From the NCBI RefSeq assembly GCF_001425055.1, contig NZ_LMDK01000012.1, forward strand, positions 844,205-908,204: 64,000 nt of DNA, given 5' to 3'. A program made the translations under genes and the position numbers. The DNA is from Pelomonas sp. Root1237. Its GTDB lineage: Bacteria > Pseudomonadota > Gammaproteobacteria > Burkholderiales > Burkholderiaceae_C. Positions 9,096-20,760 of this stretch are shown piece after piece; the first letter of the stretch is position 1, and every line of letters starts with the position of its first letter. The notes beneath the pieces are model-generated. The model was not told where the DNA came from. It saw only the letters and a program-made list of their open reading frames with translations, and did not search any database.

Positions 9096-10045
9096 CGAAA
9101 CTGCGGCGCGCGTGGGCCGCCGTGCTGTGCCTGGCCGCCGCGGCGGCGGTGACGGCGCAGCCGCTCGCGCTCGGCGTCGTCCTGGTGCCCGGTGGTTTCG
9201 AGGCTGGCCGCCAGCCCGACGGCAACAGCCTGCTGCTGCAGGGCGATCAGGGCTGGCTGCTGATCGACAGCGGCCGCCACCGCGCTCATGCCGAAGCGGC
9301 GCTCGCGGCGGCGGGCGGGCAGGTGAGGGCGGTGCTGAACACGCATTGGCACCTCGACCACCTCGGCGGCAACGCCTGGTTGCGTTCGCAAAGGCCTGGG
9401 CTTGAAGCCTGGGCGTCGCCCGCGGTAGCGAAGGCGCTGGCGGCCGATGGCTGGCTGGACCGCTACCGCCGCCAGCTGATGGAGGCCATTCCCACGGCAC
9501 CGGCCGATCAGGCGGCCGTCATGCGCGTTGACCTCGAACTGCTGAACCAGGCTGCGGCCCTGCGCCCCGATCGTGAGATTGGGACAGCCTCGGCCCGGAC
9601 CATCGCCGGCCGCCGCCTGCAGATCGGCATCGAAACCGCCGTCAGCGGTGGCGACTTGTGGGTGTTGGACGCGGCCACCGGCACACTGGCCGCTGGCGAC
9701 CTTGTCACGCTGCCGGTGCCCTTCATGGACACCGCCTGCCCACCCGCCTGGCGCGAGGCGCTGGCACGCCTCTCCGCCCAGCCTTTCCAGCGCCTGGTAC
9801 CCGGCCACGGTCCGGTCATGAGTCGCGCGGACTTCGAACGTTGGCGCGGCGGCTTCGAGGCCCTGCTGGACTGCGCCGACCAGGGCCTGCATCCCGGAGC
9901 CTGCGCCGCCGTCTGGCGTTCACGTGTCGACACGTGGCTGGACGATGCCGGCCGAGCCCGCGTCAATGGCATGCTTGGCTACTATTTCAAGACCCTGCTG
10001 CAAGCACCGACCGAACAACGTGAGCGATTTTGTCGACGACCCTGA
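9092..10045 (+). CDS. Secreted metallo-beta-lactamase-fold hydrolase
   Basis: The 317-residue protein has a signal peptide (about 1-22, ending VTAQ) and the metallo-beta-lactamase zinc motif HxHxDH at residues 85-90 within NTHWHLDH. A later LVPGHGPVM segment provides another metal-binding His. Sequence resembles the broad MBL-fold family that includes SoxH-like and quinoprotein-associated proteins; no antibiotic resistance role can be claimed. It overlaps the serine hydrolase by four bases and the following ogt start by 26 bases, so the three are likely co-translated. Confidence 0.85.
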   Translation: MTKLRRAWAAVLCLAAAAAVTAQPLALGVVLVPGGFEAGRQPDGNSLLLQGDQGWLLIDSGRHRAHAEAALAAAGGQVRAVLNTHWHLDHLGGNAWLRSQRPGLEAWASPAVAKALAADGWLDRYRRQLMEAIPTAPADQAAVMRVDLELLNQAAALRPDREIGTASARTIAGRRLQIGIETAVSGGDLWVLDAATGTLAAGDLVTLPVPFMDTACPPAWREALARLSAQPFQRLVPGHGPVMSRADFERWRGGFEALLDCADQGLHPGACAAVWRSRVDTWLDDAGRARVNGMLGYYFKTLLQAPTEQRERFCRRP

Positions 10046-10610
10046 CATCGGCCCGGTCCTGCCTCTGGACGAGGCCTTGTGGAGCCACAGTTTTGACACG
10101 GCACTGGGCCGCTGCGGCGTTGTCTGGAGCGAGCGCGGCATCGTCGCTTCTCTGCTGCCTGATGCCAGCCCGGCGCGACTGAAGCGCCGACATCCCACCG
10201 CCGAACTGACGACGGAGCTGCCCGCCCACATCGCCCATGCCGTCGATGGCATTCGCGCACTGCTGGCCGGCGAGGCGCGTGACCTGAGTGACATCGCCCT
10301 CGACGAGCGCGGCATCCCCGAGTTCCGCCGCCAGGTGCATGCGCTGACCCGCGCCATCCCGCCCGGGCAGACCCGCACCTACGGCGAGATCGCCACGGCC
10401 CTCGGCCAGCCCGGTGCGGCGCGCGCGGTCGGCCGCGCCGAGGGCGACAACCCGTTTCCGCCCATCGTGCCCTGCCACCGCGTGATGGGCGCAGGCGGCG
10501 AGCCCACGGGATTCTCGGCGCCGGGCGGCGTGGAGACCAAGCGGCGCATGCTGCTCATCGAGGCCCGCGCCGTCGGCCAACTCGCGGGCGATCAGCAGAA
10601 GTTGTTCTGA
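10020..10610 (+). CDS. ogt: Methylated-DNA--[protein]-cysteine S-methyltransferase
   Basis: This 196-residue suicide enzyme removes methyl groups from O6-methylguanine. The active-site motif IVPCHRV is intact with the acceptor Cys at residue 152. The preceding helix-turn-helix portion contains IPPGQTRTYGEIA. I chose the GTG at 10020 because residues after it are collinear with the family; the frame is open further upstream inside the previous gene. It is followed 15 bases later by the helicase gene, which carries its own -10-like element. Confidence 0.92.
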   Translation: MSDFVDDPDIGPVLPLDEALWSHSFDTALGRCGVVWSERGIVASLLPDASPARLKRRHPTAELTTELPAHIAHAVDGIRALLAGEARDLSDIALDERGIPEFRRQVHALTRAIPPGQTRTYGEIATALGQPGAARAVGRAEGDNPFPPIVPCHRVMGAGGEPTGFSAPGGVETKRRMLLIEARAVGQLAGDQQKLF

Positions 10611-10614
10611 CCGC

Positions 10615-10620
10615 GACAAT
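10615..10620 (+). promoter_or_regulatory. Candidate -10 element for a leaderless helicase transcript
   Basis: GACAAT followed by CGCGC ends five bases before the helicase ATG at 10626, and no Shine-Dalgarno sequence lies between. The arrangement matches the dusA and DUF455 starts. Confidence 0.4.
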
Positions 10621-10625
10621 CGCGC

Positions 10626-11858
10626 ATGTCCTTTTCTTCCCTGGGCCTCTCGCCCGCTCTGCTACGCGCTGTGCGCGAACAGGGCTATCACGCGCCGACC
10701 GCCGTGCAGTCAGCTGCGTTGCCTCCCATCCTGGCCGGTGCCGACGTGCTCGCGCTGGCGCAGACCGGCTCCGGCAAGACCGCTGCCTTTGTGCTGCCGC
10801 TGCTGCAACGCCTGGTCGCCGCGCCGCCTCGCCCAGGCCCGCGTGCGTTGGTGCTGGCGCCGACGCGTGAGCTGGCCGCCCAGACGGCCGAGCTGATGCG
10901 CAACGTCGCCGCGCTGCTGATGCACCGGCCCAAGGTGGCGCTGGCCTTTGGCGGCGTGTCCATCAACCCTCAGCTGATGGCGCTGCGCGGCGGCTGCGAC
11001 GTGATGGTGGCCACGCCGGGCCGCCTGCTGGACTTGATCGACCACAACGGCCTCACGCTGGCCGGCGTGGAATGCCTGGTGCTGGACGAAGCCGACCGGC
11101 TGCTCAACGCCGGCTTTGCCGACGAGTTGCAGCGCGTGCTGGCGCTGGTGCCCGCACGGCGCCAGACCCTGCTGTTCTCCGCCACCTGCCCGCCTGCCGT
11201 GCAGGGGCTGGCCGAGCAGTTGCTGCGCGAGCCGGTGCGAATAGCCATCCAGGAAGCGCCGCCGCAGATCACGCAGCGTGCCATCCAGCTCGACCGCGCC
11301 CAGCGCCTGCCCGCACTGCGGCAACTGCTCAAGGATGAGGCCTGGGATCGCGCGCTGGTCTTCGTCGCCAGCCGCTACACGGCCGAGCTCGTATCGGACA
11401 AGCTTTTCGCCCATGGCTTCAAGGCCGGCGCCTTGCATGGCGAGCTGAGCCAGGGTGCACGCAGCGACGTGCTGGCGGCGCTGAAGAACGGCAGCGTCAA
11501 GGTGCTTGTCGCGACCGACGTCGCCGCCCGCGGCCTGCACGTCGATGCGCTGGACGCGGTCGTCAACTACGAGCTGCCGCGCTCGGCCGCCGACTACACC
11601 CACCGCATCGGCCGCACCGGTCGCGCCGGCGCCACCGGGGTGGCAGTCAGCTTCATCTGCGCAGACAGCGCCGAGAACGCCGAGAGCCACTTCCGCCTCA
11701 TCGAGAAGCGCCAGGGCCAGCGCGTGCCACGCGAGCGGCTGGAGGGCTTCGAGCCCGGGGCAGTCGCCACCGAAGCCCAGGCCATCGGCGGCATCAAGAG
11801 CACGACGCGCAAGAGCAAGAAGGACAAGCTGCGCGAGGCCGCGGCGCGTGGGGAATGA
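10626..11858 (+). CDS. rhlE: DEAD-box ATP-dependent RNA helicase, RhlE type
   Basis: A 410-residue two-domain RNA helicase. Motifs in order: Q motif with PTAVQ (Q28), Walker A AQTGSGKT (45-52), PTRELAAQ, TPGRLLD, DEAD at 154-157, SAT, then the second RecA domain with VLVATDVAARGLHV and HRIGRTGR. The short Lys/Arg-rich tail (STTRKSKKDK) is typical of RhlE-like proteins, which act in ribosome assembly and RNA turnover. The exact paralogue among RhlE-like proteins is uncertain. Three bases separate it from the CYTH gene. Confidence 0.92.
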   Translation: MSFSSLGLSPALLRAVREQGYHAPTAVQSAALPPILAGADVLALAQTGSGKTAAFVLPLLQRLVAAPPRPGPRALVLAPTRELAAQTAELMRNVAALLMHRPKVALAFGGVSINPQLMALRGGCDVMVATPGRLLDLIDHNGLTLAGVECLVLDEADRLLNAGFADELQRVLALVPARRQTLLFSATCPPAVQGLAEQLLREPVRIAIQEAPPQITQRAIQLDRAQRLPALRQLLKDEAWDRALVFVASRYTAELVSDKLFAHGFKAGALHGELSQGARSDVLAALKNGSVKVLVATDVAARGLHVDALDAVVNYELPRSAADYTHRIGRTGRAGATGVAVSFICADSAENAESHFRLIEKRQGQRVPRERLEGFEPGAVATEAQAIGGIKSTTRKSKKDKLREAAARGE

Positions 11859-11861
11859 GCG

Positions 11862-12341
11862 ATGGGCATTGAGATCGAACGCAAGTTCCTCGTCACCGGC
11901 GACGGCTGGCGCCAGCCGGCCGCGGCGCAGACCCGCTTCAGCCAGGGCTATCTGAGCCGTGACCCGGCCCGCACGGTGCGCGTGCGCATCGCCGGTGAAC
12001 AGGCCTTCCTGACCATCAAGGGTGCGACCCAGGGGGCCACGCGGGCCGAGTTCGAGTACGAGATTCCGCTCACTGACGCCCGACAGCTGCTGGCGCTGTG
12101 CGATGGCCCGCTCGTCGAGAAGATCCGCCACCTGTGCCCGCATGAGGGCATGACCTGGGAGGTTGACGAATTCCTGGGAGCCAACGCCGGCCTCGTGGTC
12201 GCGGAGATCGAACTGGCAGCCGAGGGCCAGGTCTTTGCCCGGCCTGACTGGCTGGGTGCCGAAGTGACCGGCGACGGCCGTTACGTCAATGCCAACCTGG
12301 CGGTGAACCCGTTCACGCGCTGGGGCGCGGTCGACAGCTAA
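11862..12341 (+). CDS. CYTH-domain protein (inorganic triphosphatase-like)
   Basis: The 159-residue protein starts with EIERK at residues 4-8, the signature of the CYTH superfamily (class IV adenylate cyclases, thiamine triphosphatases, tripolyphosphatases). Charged strands of the triphosphate tunnel follow (RVRIAGEQAFLTIKG, EFEYEIP). Bacterial stand-alone CYTH proteins of this size usually hydrolyse inorganic tripolyphosphate, so that is the inferred role; cyclase activity is not supported. It is the last gene of a dense co-directional chain that starts at dusA. Confidence 0.85.
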   Translation: MGIEIERKFLVTGDGWRQPAAAQTRFSQGYLSRDPARTVRVRIAGEQAFLTIKGATQGATRAEFEYEIPLTDARQLLALCDGPLVEKIRHLCPHEGMTWEVDEFLGANAGLVVAEIELAAEGQVFARPDWLGAEVTGDGRYVNANLAVNPFTRWGAVDS

Positions 12342-12468
12342 GGAGCGGCTGGCGACGCCAGGCAACGGCGTGGCTTGAGGCGGGCGCGATGGCCCCGCCA
12401 TCCTGGTGTGGCGGTCCGACTCTCGCGTGCCTACACTGCAAGAGTTCGGCGATACATCTGGAGACAAC

Positions 12469-15012
12469 GTGAAACACGCTCCAACGCTCCGCCCGAGGCT
12501 CCCGCAGACAGTAGTCGCGCTAGCCACTCTAGCGATGGTCGTCGCCGCACACGCGCAGGACACGCCCTTGAGCGCTGGACCTGCCGCCAGCGCCCCCTCG
12601 TCCGCAGCGACAGCCCCGTCGACGCCCCAGGCTGCCAACCGCCTGAGCCTGGATCGGATGGTGGTCACCGGCACGGGTGTGGCCCGCCGCAAGTTCGACA
12701 CGTCTTACGCCGTTTCGAGCCTGTCATCTTCGGACATCGACAAGCTCGGGCCGCTGAACACGGCGGATCTCCTCGGCCAGGTGCCGGGTGTGCAGGCCGA
12801 AGCCACCGGCGGCGAGGCCCAGAACATTTATCGCGTGCGCGGCATTCCGAACGAGTCGAACTTCTTCACGTTCCAGGAAGACGGCATGCTCATCTACGGG
12901 GAGAACGACGGGTACTTCTTCAAGGGCGACGTCATGGTGCGCCCGGACCTGATGACCCAGAACGTCGAAGTCGTCCGTGGCGGGCCAGCGCCGATATTTG
13001 CGGACAACGCGGCCGCCATCCTCAACCTGATCACGCGCCAGGGCGGTGAAGTGGCGGAGCACGGCGCCCGGCTCACGCTGGGCGACACCGGCCTGTATCG
13101 CTTCGACGGCTTCGCCTCCGGCAAGCTGGCCGACCGGACCTACTACGCCTTCGGCGGCTTCTACCGCAAGCACCGGGGCTACCGTGACAACGGCTTTCCC
13201 AGCGACACCGGCGGCCAGTTGCGGCTGAACATCCGGCACAGGCTGGACAACGGTGAGGCCAGGTTTTTTGCCAAAGTCTTCGACGACAGCAATGTGTTCC
13301 TGCTGCCTATTCCCGTGGCAGACCCGCGCGATCCGTCCAAGTCGCTGAACCCCTACATCGACTACTTCAAGGGCACGCTGAATTCGCCGTATCTGCGCAA
13401 CGTCAAATTCATCTACCCGACCGTGGGCGGCGCGGGCAGTGCCACCGAATCGCGTGACCTGTCCAACGGCCGGCACCTGCGCTACTTCAACACCGGCGTG
13501 GATCTCAACCTCAATCTGGGTGGATGGCAGCTCAGCGAGAAGCTGAGGCTGACGAAAGGCAAACTCGACTTCGATGCCTTGTACTCGACCGTCAACCCGG
13601 CGGACGCCAACACCTTTGCCGCCAGCTTCCTGACTGCCTCACGCGCGGCGTTCGGTGCCGGCGTCAATCGCCTGGGCTACACCTACGCCGGCCAGTCCGC
13701 GGCCTACGACCCGTACGGCGCATCGGGTCTGGTCGCGCAGGCGGGCTACCGCTCGATCCAGAACGACTTCAACACCATCGCCAACGACCTGCGCGTGACC
13801 CGTGACTTTGAACTTGCAGGCCGGCACAGCCTGACTGGCGGCCTGCTGCTGTCGCGCTACAAGTCCACGATGAACCTGCGCTTCCAGGACTTGCTGCTGG
13901 AGTTGGCCGGCAAGCCCCGGCCGCTGGACCTGGTCGCCTATGACGCCGGCGGCGCCGTGCTGGGCCGCGTCACCGACAACGGCGTGCTGCGCTACTCGTC
14001 CACGCTGATCGGCGGCGAGTCCACGGTCACCCAGACATCGGTCTACCTTGCCGACACCTGGAAGCCGGCGCCGCAGACTGCGCTGGATTTCGGTGTCCGG
14101 CGCAGCGGCTACAAGGGTGACGGCTACAGCAAGAACACGGCCCGGTACGACCTGGGCAACGCCGCCACCCTGGCCGACAACTCGACGCTGGGTTACACCG
14201 GCGTCAACGCCCCGCGCCCGATTGACGGCCACCCGACTTCCTGGACCGTCGGTGTCAATCAGGAGCTCACGCGAGCCATGGGCGTGTATGCGCGCGCCTC
14301 CGTGGCCTACCGTCTGCCGGGCGAAATCAACGTCTACACATTCGCTGCGCCGACGACGACCAAGGCCAAGCAGTACGAGGCCGGCTTGAAGTACTCGACC
14401 GAGCCGTTCTCGGCTTTCGCCACCGTCTTCCTGAGCCAGTTCAAGCCCTTTGCGACGACGGTGGCCGAAATCAACCCCGCCACTGGAACCATCACGAATC
14501 AGGTCTTCATCGGCGACGTGAAGAGCCCTGGCGTGGAGTTCGAATTCTCGTGGCGCCTCATTTCAAGTTTCACGTTGGACGGCGCTGCGACCTACAGCCC
14601 GGCCAAGTCCGGCAACATGGTCAGCGCTGCAGGCAACCAGTCACTGACGACCGAAGGCAAGTTGCCCATTCGCCAGCCCAAGGCCTGGGGCAATATCCGT
14701 CCCACTGTCCACTTCGCCGTGGCGGACTGGCAGGCCAGCGCCTACGCCCGCTTCAACTTCACCGGAAGGCGCTACGTCGATCTGCAGAACACGACGGCGC
14801 TGCCGGCCTACCAGACCCTGGCGCTGGGCACGTCGGCCAGCAGGGGCGGCACCACCGTGCAGTTGATGGTGGACAACGCCACCAACGCCAAGGGCCTGAC
14901 CGAAGGCAACCCGCGCGCCGATGCGGTGGCCGGGCAGGGTTCGGCCGATGCCATCTATGGCCGACCGCTGTTTGGCCGCAATGTTCGCCTGACGCTGACC
15001 CAGGATTGGTGA
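12469..15012 (+). CDS. TonB-dependent outer-membrane receptor
   Basis: An 847-residue receptor with a signal peptide (about 1-29, ending AAHAQ), a Pro/Ser/Ala-rich linker, then a plug domain containing NTADLLGQVPGVQ and RVRGIPNESNFF, and a C-terminal beta-barrel ending in Trp. I chose the GTG at 12469 because GGAGA at 12460-12464 is well spaced and the signal peptide follows directly. Such receptors take up siderophores, sugars or other ligands with energy from TonB. The next gene downstream is a periplasmic solute-binding protein, which suggests but does not prove a shared ligand. The 127 bases upstream show no obvious Fur box. Confidence 0.88.
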   Translation: MKHAPTLRPRLPQTVVALATLAMVVAAHAQDTPLSAGPAASAPSSAATAPSTPQAANRLSLDRMVVTGTGVARRKFDTSYAVSSLSSSDIDKLGPLNTADLLGQVPGVQAEATGGEAQNIYRVRGIPNESNFFTFQEDGMLIYGENDGYFFKGDVMVRPDLMTQNVEVVRGGPAPIFADNAAAILNLITRQGGEVAEHGARLTLGDTGLYRFDGFASGKLADRTYYAFGGFYRKHRGYRDNGFPSDTGGQLRLNIRHRLDNGEARFFAKVFDDSNVFLLPIPVADPRDPSKSLNPYIDYFKGTLNSPYLRNVKFIYPTVGGAGSATESRDLSNGRHLRYFNTGVDLNLNLGGWQLSEKLRLTKGKLDFDALYSTVNPADANTFAASFLTASRAAFGAGVNRLGYTYAGQSAAYDPYGASGLVAQAGYRSIQNDFNTIANDLRVTRDFELAGRHSLTGGLLLSRYKSTMNLRFQDLLLELAGKPRPLDLVAYDAGGAVLGRVTDNGVLRYSSTLIGGESTVTQTSVYLADTWKPAPQTALDFGVRRSGYKGDGYSKNTARYDLGNAATLADNSTLGYTGVNAPRPIDGHPTSWTVGVNQELTRAMGVYARASVAYRLPGEINVYTFAAPTTTKAKQYEAGLKYSTEPFSAFATVFLSQFKPFATTVAEINPATGTITNQVFIGDVKSPGVEFEFSWRLISSFTLDGAATYSPAKSGNMVSAAGNQSLTTEGKLPIRQPKAWGNIRPTVHFAVADWQASAYARFNFTGRRYVDLQNTTALPAYQTLALGTSASRGGTTVQLMVDNATNAKGLTEGNPRADAVAGQGSADAIYGRPLFGRNVRLTLTQDW

Positions 15013-15169
15013 CTCGAGCGGCACAGGGGCCGGTACGGCCAAACACCAATCCGCGGACTGGAGATGTGGAATAGAGTGGGATCGAGGTTGGTGAGCACGG
15101 CTTGGCCCGATTCGGTGGATTGCGCAAGGCCCTCGGATGTCGACGCACCCCCGGCCTCATGGAGGCGAC

Positions 15170-16765
15170 ATGACTCTGAGCAGGCTCATGGGTGCATGCC
15201 TGGTGCTGTTGACCGGCTGGATCCCGCTGGCACAGGCCGCTGACGGCCCGGAGGCCAACGCGCCCGTCAGGCCCGAGAGCACCACCGTCACGGTTGGCCA
15301 GGCCAACGATGTCCCCGTGCCGCGTGTGCTGCCAGCCTGCGCGCCGGGTACGTGCCTGTTTGCGGGTCAGAAGGTGACGGTGATCGCCACCAAGAGCGCG
15401 ATCAGCGTGGCGCTGCTCGAAGTGAAGCAGGAGTTCGAGGCGGCCACCGGTGCTCAACTCGACATCGTGCGCTTGGCCGGTGTGGAGCACTACCCGACCA
15501 TCATCTCGGACATGACCAACCACACCGGCAAGTACGACGCGTCGATCGCCGCTGCCTGGTGGGTCGGCGACATGGTGGCTGGCGGGCACCTGCTGTCGTA
15601 TGAGAAGTTCTACAACGACCCGCGATTTCCGAAGTGGGACATCGACGACGTACTGCCCGGCCCGCGCACCCTGCTGTCCTACGGCGGCAAGAAGTACATG
15701 GTCGCCTACGACCACGACGGTCAGGTGCTGTACTACCGGCGCGACCTGCTGAATCACCCGCGGCACCAGGCGGCGTTCAGGCAGAAGTACGGCTACCCGC
15801 TGGCGGTGCCGCAGACCTGGGCGCAGTTGCGCGACGAGGTCGAGTACTTCAACGGCCAGGACATGAATGGCGATGGCACGCCGGATCACGGCATCGTGCT
15901 GGCGCTGCAGCCGGGCAGTCAGGGCATGTTCAATTACATGACGCTGTCGGCCTCCTTCGTCATCGGCCCCACCAATGCGCGGCTGTACTGGTTCGACCCG
16001 CAGACGATGGAGCCGCTGATCAAGAGCCCCGGCCACGTGCGCGCCCTCGAGTTGTTCGTTGAACTGGTGAAGTTCGGCCCGCGCGAAATGCTGACCTGGA
16101 ACCATGGCCGTGGCTGGGACCATTTCCTGGCGGGCCGCGCGGCGTTTGCGCTCACCTGGGGCGACCTCGGCGCGCTGGCTCAACAACAGGGCAGCAAGGT
16201 CAGGGGCAAGACTGGCGCTGCGCCGGCGCCCGGAACGCACGCGTACTACGACATAGCGCGGGGCAAATGGACCAGCACCGCAGGCGTCAACCAGGTCGGT
16301 AATACCAGCGGCGCTTCCTGGGCCGGCGTGATTTCCAAGTATTCGAAGGTGCCCGAGGCCGCGTACTTCCTGCTGGCGCTGCTGGCGGCGAAGGAGAAGT
16401 CGCAGGTCTATGCGGCGCGGGGCTGGGACGGCGTCGATCCGGGGCGCAAATCCCAGATGCTGCCGCCTGAAGGCACGGGCAGCCTGGCGCCGTATCTGCG
16501 AGCGAACTGGGACCCGGCCGACGTCCGCGACTATCTCAGCGCGTTCGAACGCACTTTCAGCAACAAGCAGCAGATCCCCTACCTGCGAATCCCTGGAACC
16601 TACAGCTATGTGCTGGCGCTGGATCTGCGCCTCATGCAGGCGGCGGCCGGTCAATTGAGTCCGGCAGAAGCGCTCGAGGCCGCTGCCGTCGATTTCGAAG
16701 AGATCACGATCCGGCTCGGCCGCGAGCGGCAACGAGAGGCGTATCGAACTTCACTGGGCTATTGA
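15170..16765 (+). CDS. Orphan extracellular solute-binding protein (family 1)
   Basis: The 531-residue protein has a signal peptide (about 1-23, ending LAQA) and resembles family-1 solute-binding proteins of sugar ABC transporters. Supporting features are a two-lobe pattern, the Ca2+-loop-like DMNGDGTPD in the region where sugar-binding relatives have one, and [12 protein letters not shown] in the hinge region. GGAGG at 15161-15165 supports the ATG at 15170; in-frame codons upstream at 15137 look non-coding. No ABC permease or ATPase gene is nearby. Instead the stop is immediately followed by a hybrid histidine kinase with a large periplasmic domain, so a role as a ligand-presenting sensor subunit is inferred. 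Confidence 0.85.
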   Translation: MTLSRLMGACLVLLTGWIPLAQAADGPEANAPVRPESTTVTVGQANDVPVPRVLPACAPGTCLFAGQKVTVIATKSAISVALLEVKQEFEAATGAQLDIVRLAGVEHYPTIISDMTNHTGKYDASIAAAWWVGDMVAGGHLLSYEKFYNDPRFPKWDIDDVLPGPRTLLSYGGKKYMVAYDHDGQVLYYRRDLLNHPRHQAAFRQKYGYPLAVPQTWAQLRDEVEYFNGQDMNGDGTPDHGIVLALQPGSQGMFNYMTLSASFVIGPTNARLYWFDPQTMEPLIKSPGHVRALELFVELVKFGPREMLTWNHGRGWDHFLAGRAAFALTWGDLGALAQQQGSKVRGKTGAAPAPGTHAYYDIARGKWTSTAGVNQVGNTSGASWAGVISKYSKVPEAAYFLLALLAAKEKSQVYAARGWDGVDPGRKSQMLPPEGTGSLAPYLRANWDPADVRDYLSAFERTFSNKQQIPYLRIPGTYSYVLALDLRLMQAAAGQLSPAEALEAAAVDFEEITIRLGRERQREAYRTSLGY

Positions 16766-16773
16766 TCACGGGC

Positions 16774-19983
<3,210 letters not shown>

Positions 19984-20088
19984 TCGTCATTGCCAGGCTG
20001 CGGCGACGCCTTCAGTGAATCCGGCCACCGATGGCCCACGTAGGACAAGCAAGCGAATGTCATACGCGGGAAATGCTGGTGCCCGAAG

Positions 20089-20643
20089 ATGCGTCGCCTG
20101 GCCTGCGTCCGCCTCGGTCCCTTCGTCATCACGCCCGTGCCATCCACCCTGTCATCGCTGCTCCATCGAACGCGTGCTGCCGTCCTGGTGCTGCTGCTCG
20201 TCGTGTTGCCGCTCCAGGGTATGGTGCAACTCGTTGCGGGCCTCCAAGGTCACAGGCATGTGCATATCGGCACGGCGACTCGGCATGACGCCGTGCTGGC
20301 GGGCCTGACCCAGCCACTGCGCGCCCTGCTGGACCATCTGCACGCCGCACAGGACCCGCGGCTGCAGGGCTCCAAGCGCTCTCAGGTGCTGAGCAATGGG
20401 CATGGTGCGGAAATGCACGAGCATGGGGGCGTCTTTCACAATCACTCCCAGCACGACGCCGACGTGCTCGAGGTCGGCGATCCGGCTGACGACACCGCCC
20501 AGAGCGCTGTGACGGCCTTCCTCGCCTGGCTGCCGGCAGGCTTGACCTTGCCGATGGGCGAGGGCGGCGATCACCCTGCCGCGACCCACCTCGATTGGCG
20601 CGACCGTGTCGTCGCGCCGCCGTTGACCCCTCCTCGCGGCTGA
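20089..20643 (+). CDS. Histidine-rich membrane-anchored protein of unknown function
   Basis: The 184-residue product has one hydrophobic segment near residues 30-49 (uncleaved anchor or signal) and then a soluble part with clustered histidines at about 55, 57, 59, 66, 83, 85, 105, 110, 112, 117, 119 and 122. One cluster reads HEHGGVFHNHSQH. The C-terminus is Pro-rich (APPLTPPRG). I do not recognise a named domain; small His-rich or DUF2946-like proteins encoded just before TonB receptors are common in Proteobacteria and suggest metal handling. A TonB receptor follows 117 bases downstream. Start codon chosen as the first ATG of the frame. Metal binding is an inference from composition. Confidence 0.6.
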   Translation: MRRLACVRLGPFVITPVPSTLSSLLHRTRAAVLVLLLVVLPLQGMVQLVAGLQGHRHVHIGTATRHDAVLAGLTQPLRALLDHLHAAQDPRLQGSKRSQVLSNGHGAEMHEHGGVFHNHSQHDADVLEVGDPADDTAQSAVTAFLAWLPAGLTLPMGEGGDHPAATHLDWRDRVVAPPLTPPRG

Positions 20644-20760
20644 TCGACAGGCGCCTTCGCGTGCCATGGCGCTTGCTGCGCCAATCCGATCCCCTGACTT
20701 CCGCCCGTCCTGACCGGACCCAGCGGTGCCTGCGTGCGCACAGGCTTGCCGAGAACTCCC

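Noticed and set aside
9092-10045. Calling the MBL-fold protein an antibiotic resistance enzyme
   Set aside because: HxHxDH is shared by the whole superfamily; nothing in the sequence points to beta-lactam hydrolysis.
19984-20088. Possible cobalamin riboswitch or zinc-regulator box before the His-rich gene
   Set aside because: Fragments such as GTGAATCCGG looked suggestive, but the conserved B12-box parts and a palindromic regulator site are missing.
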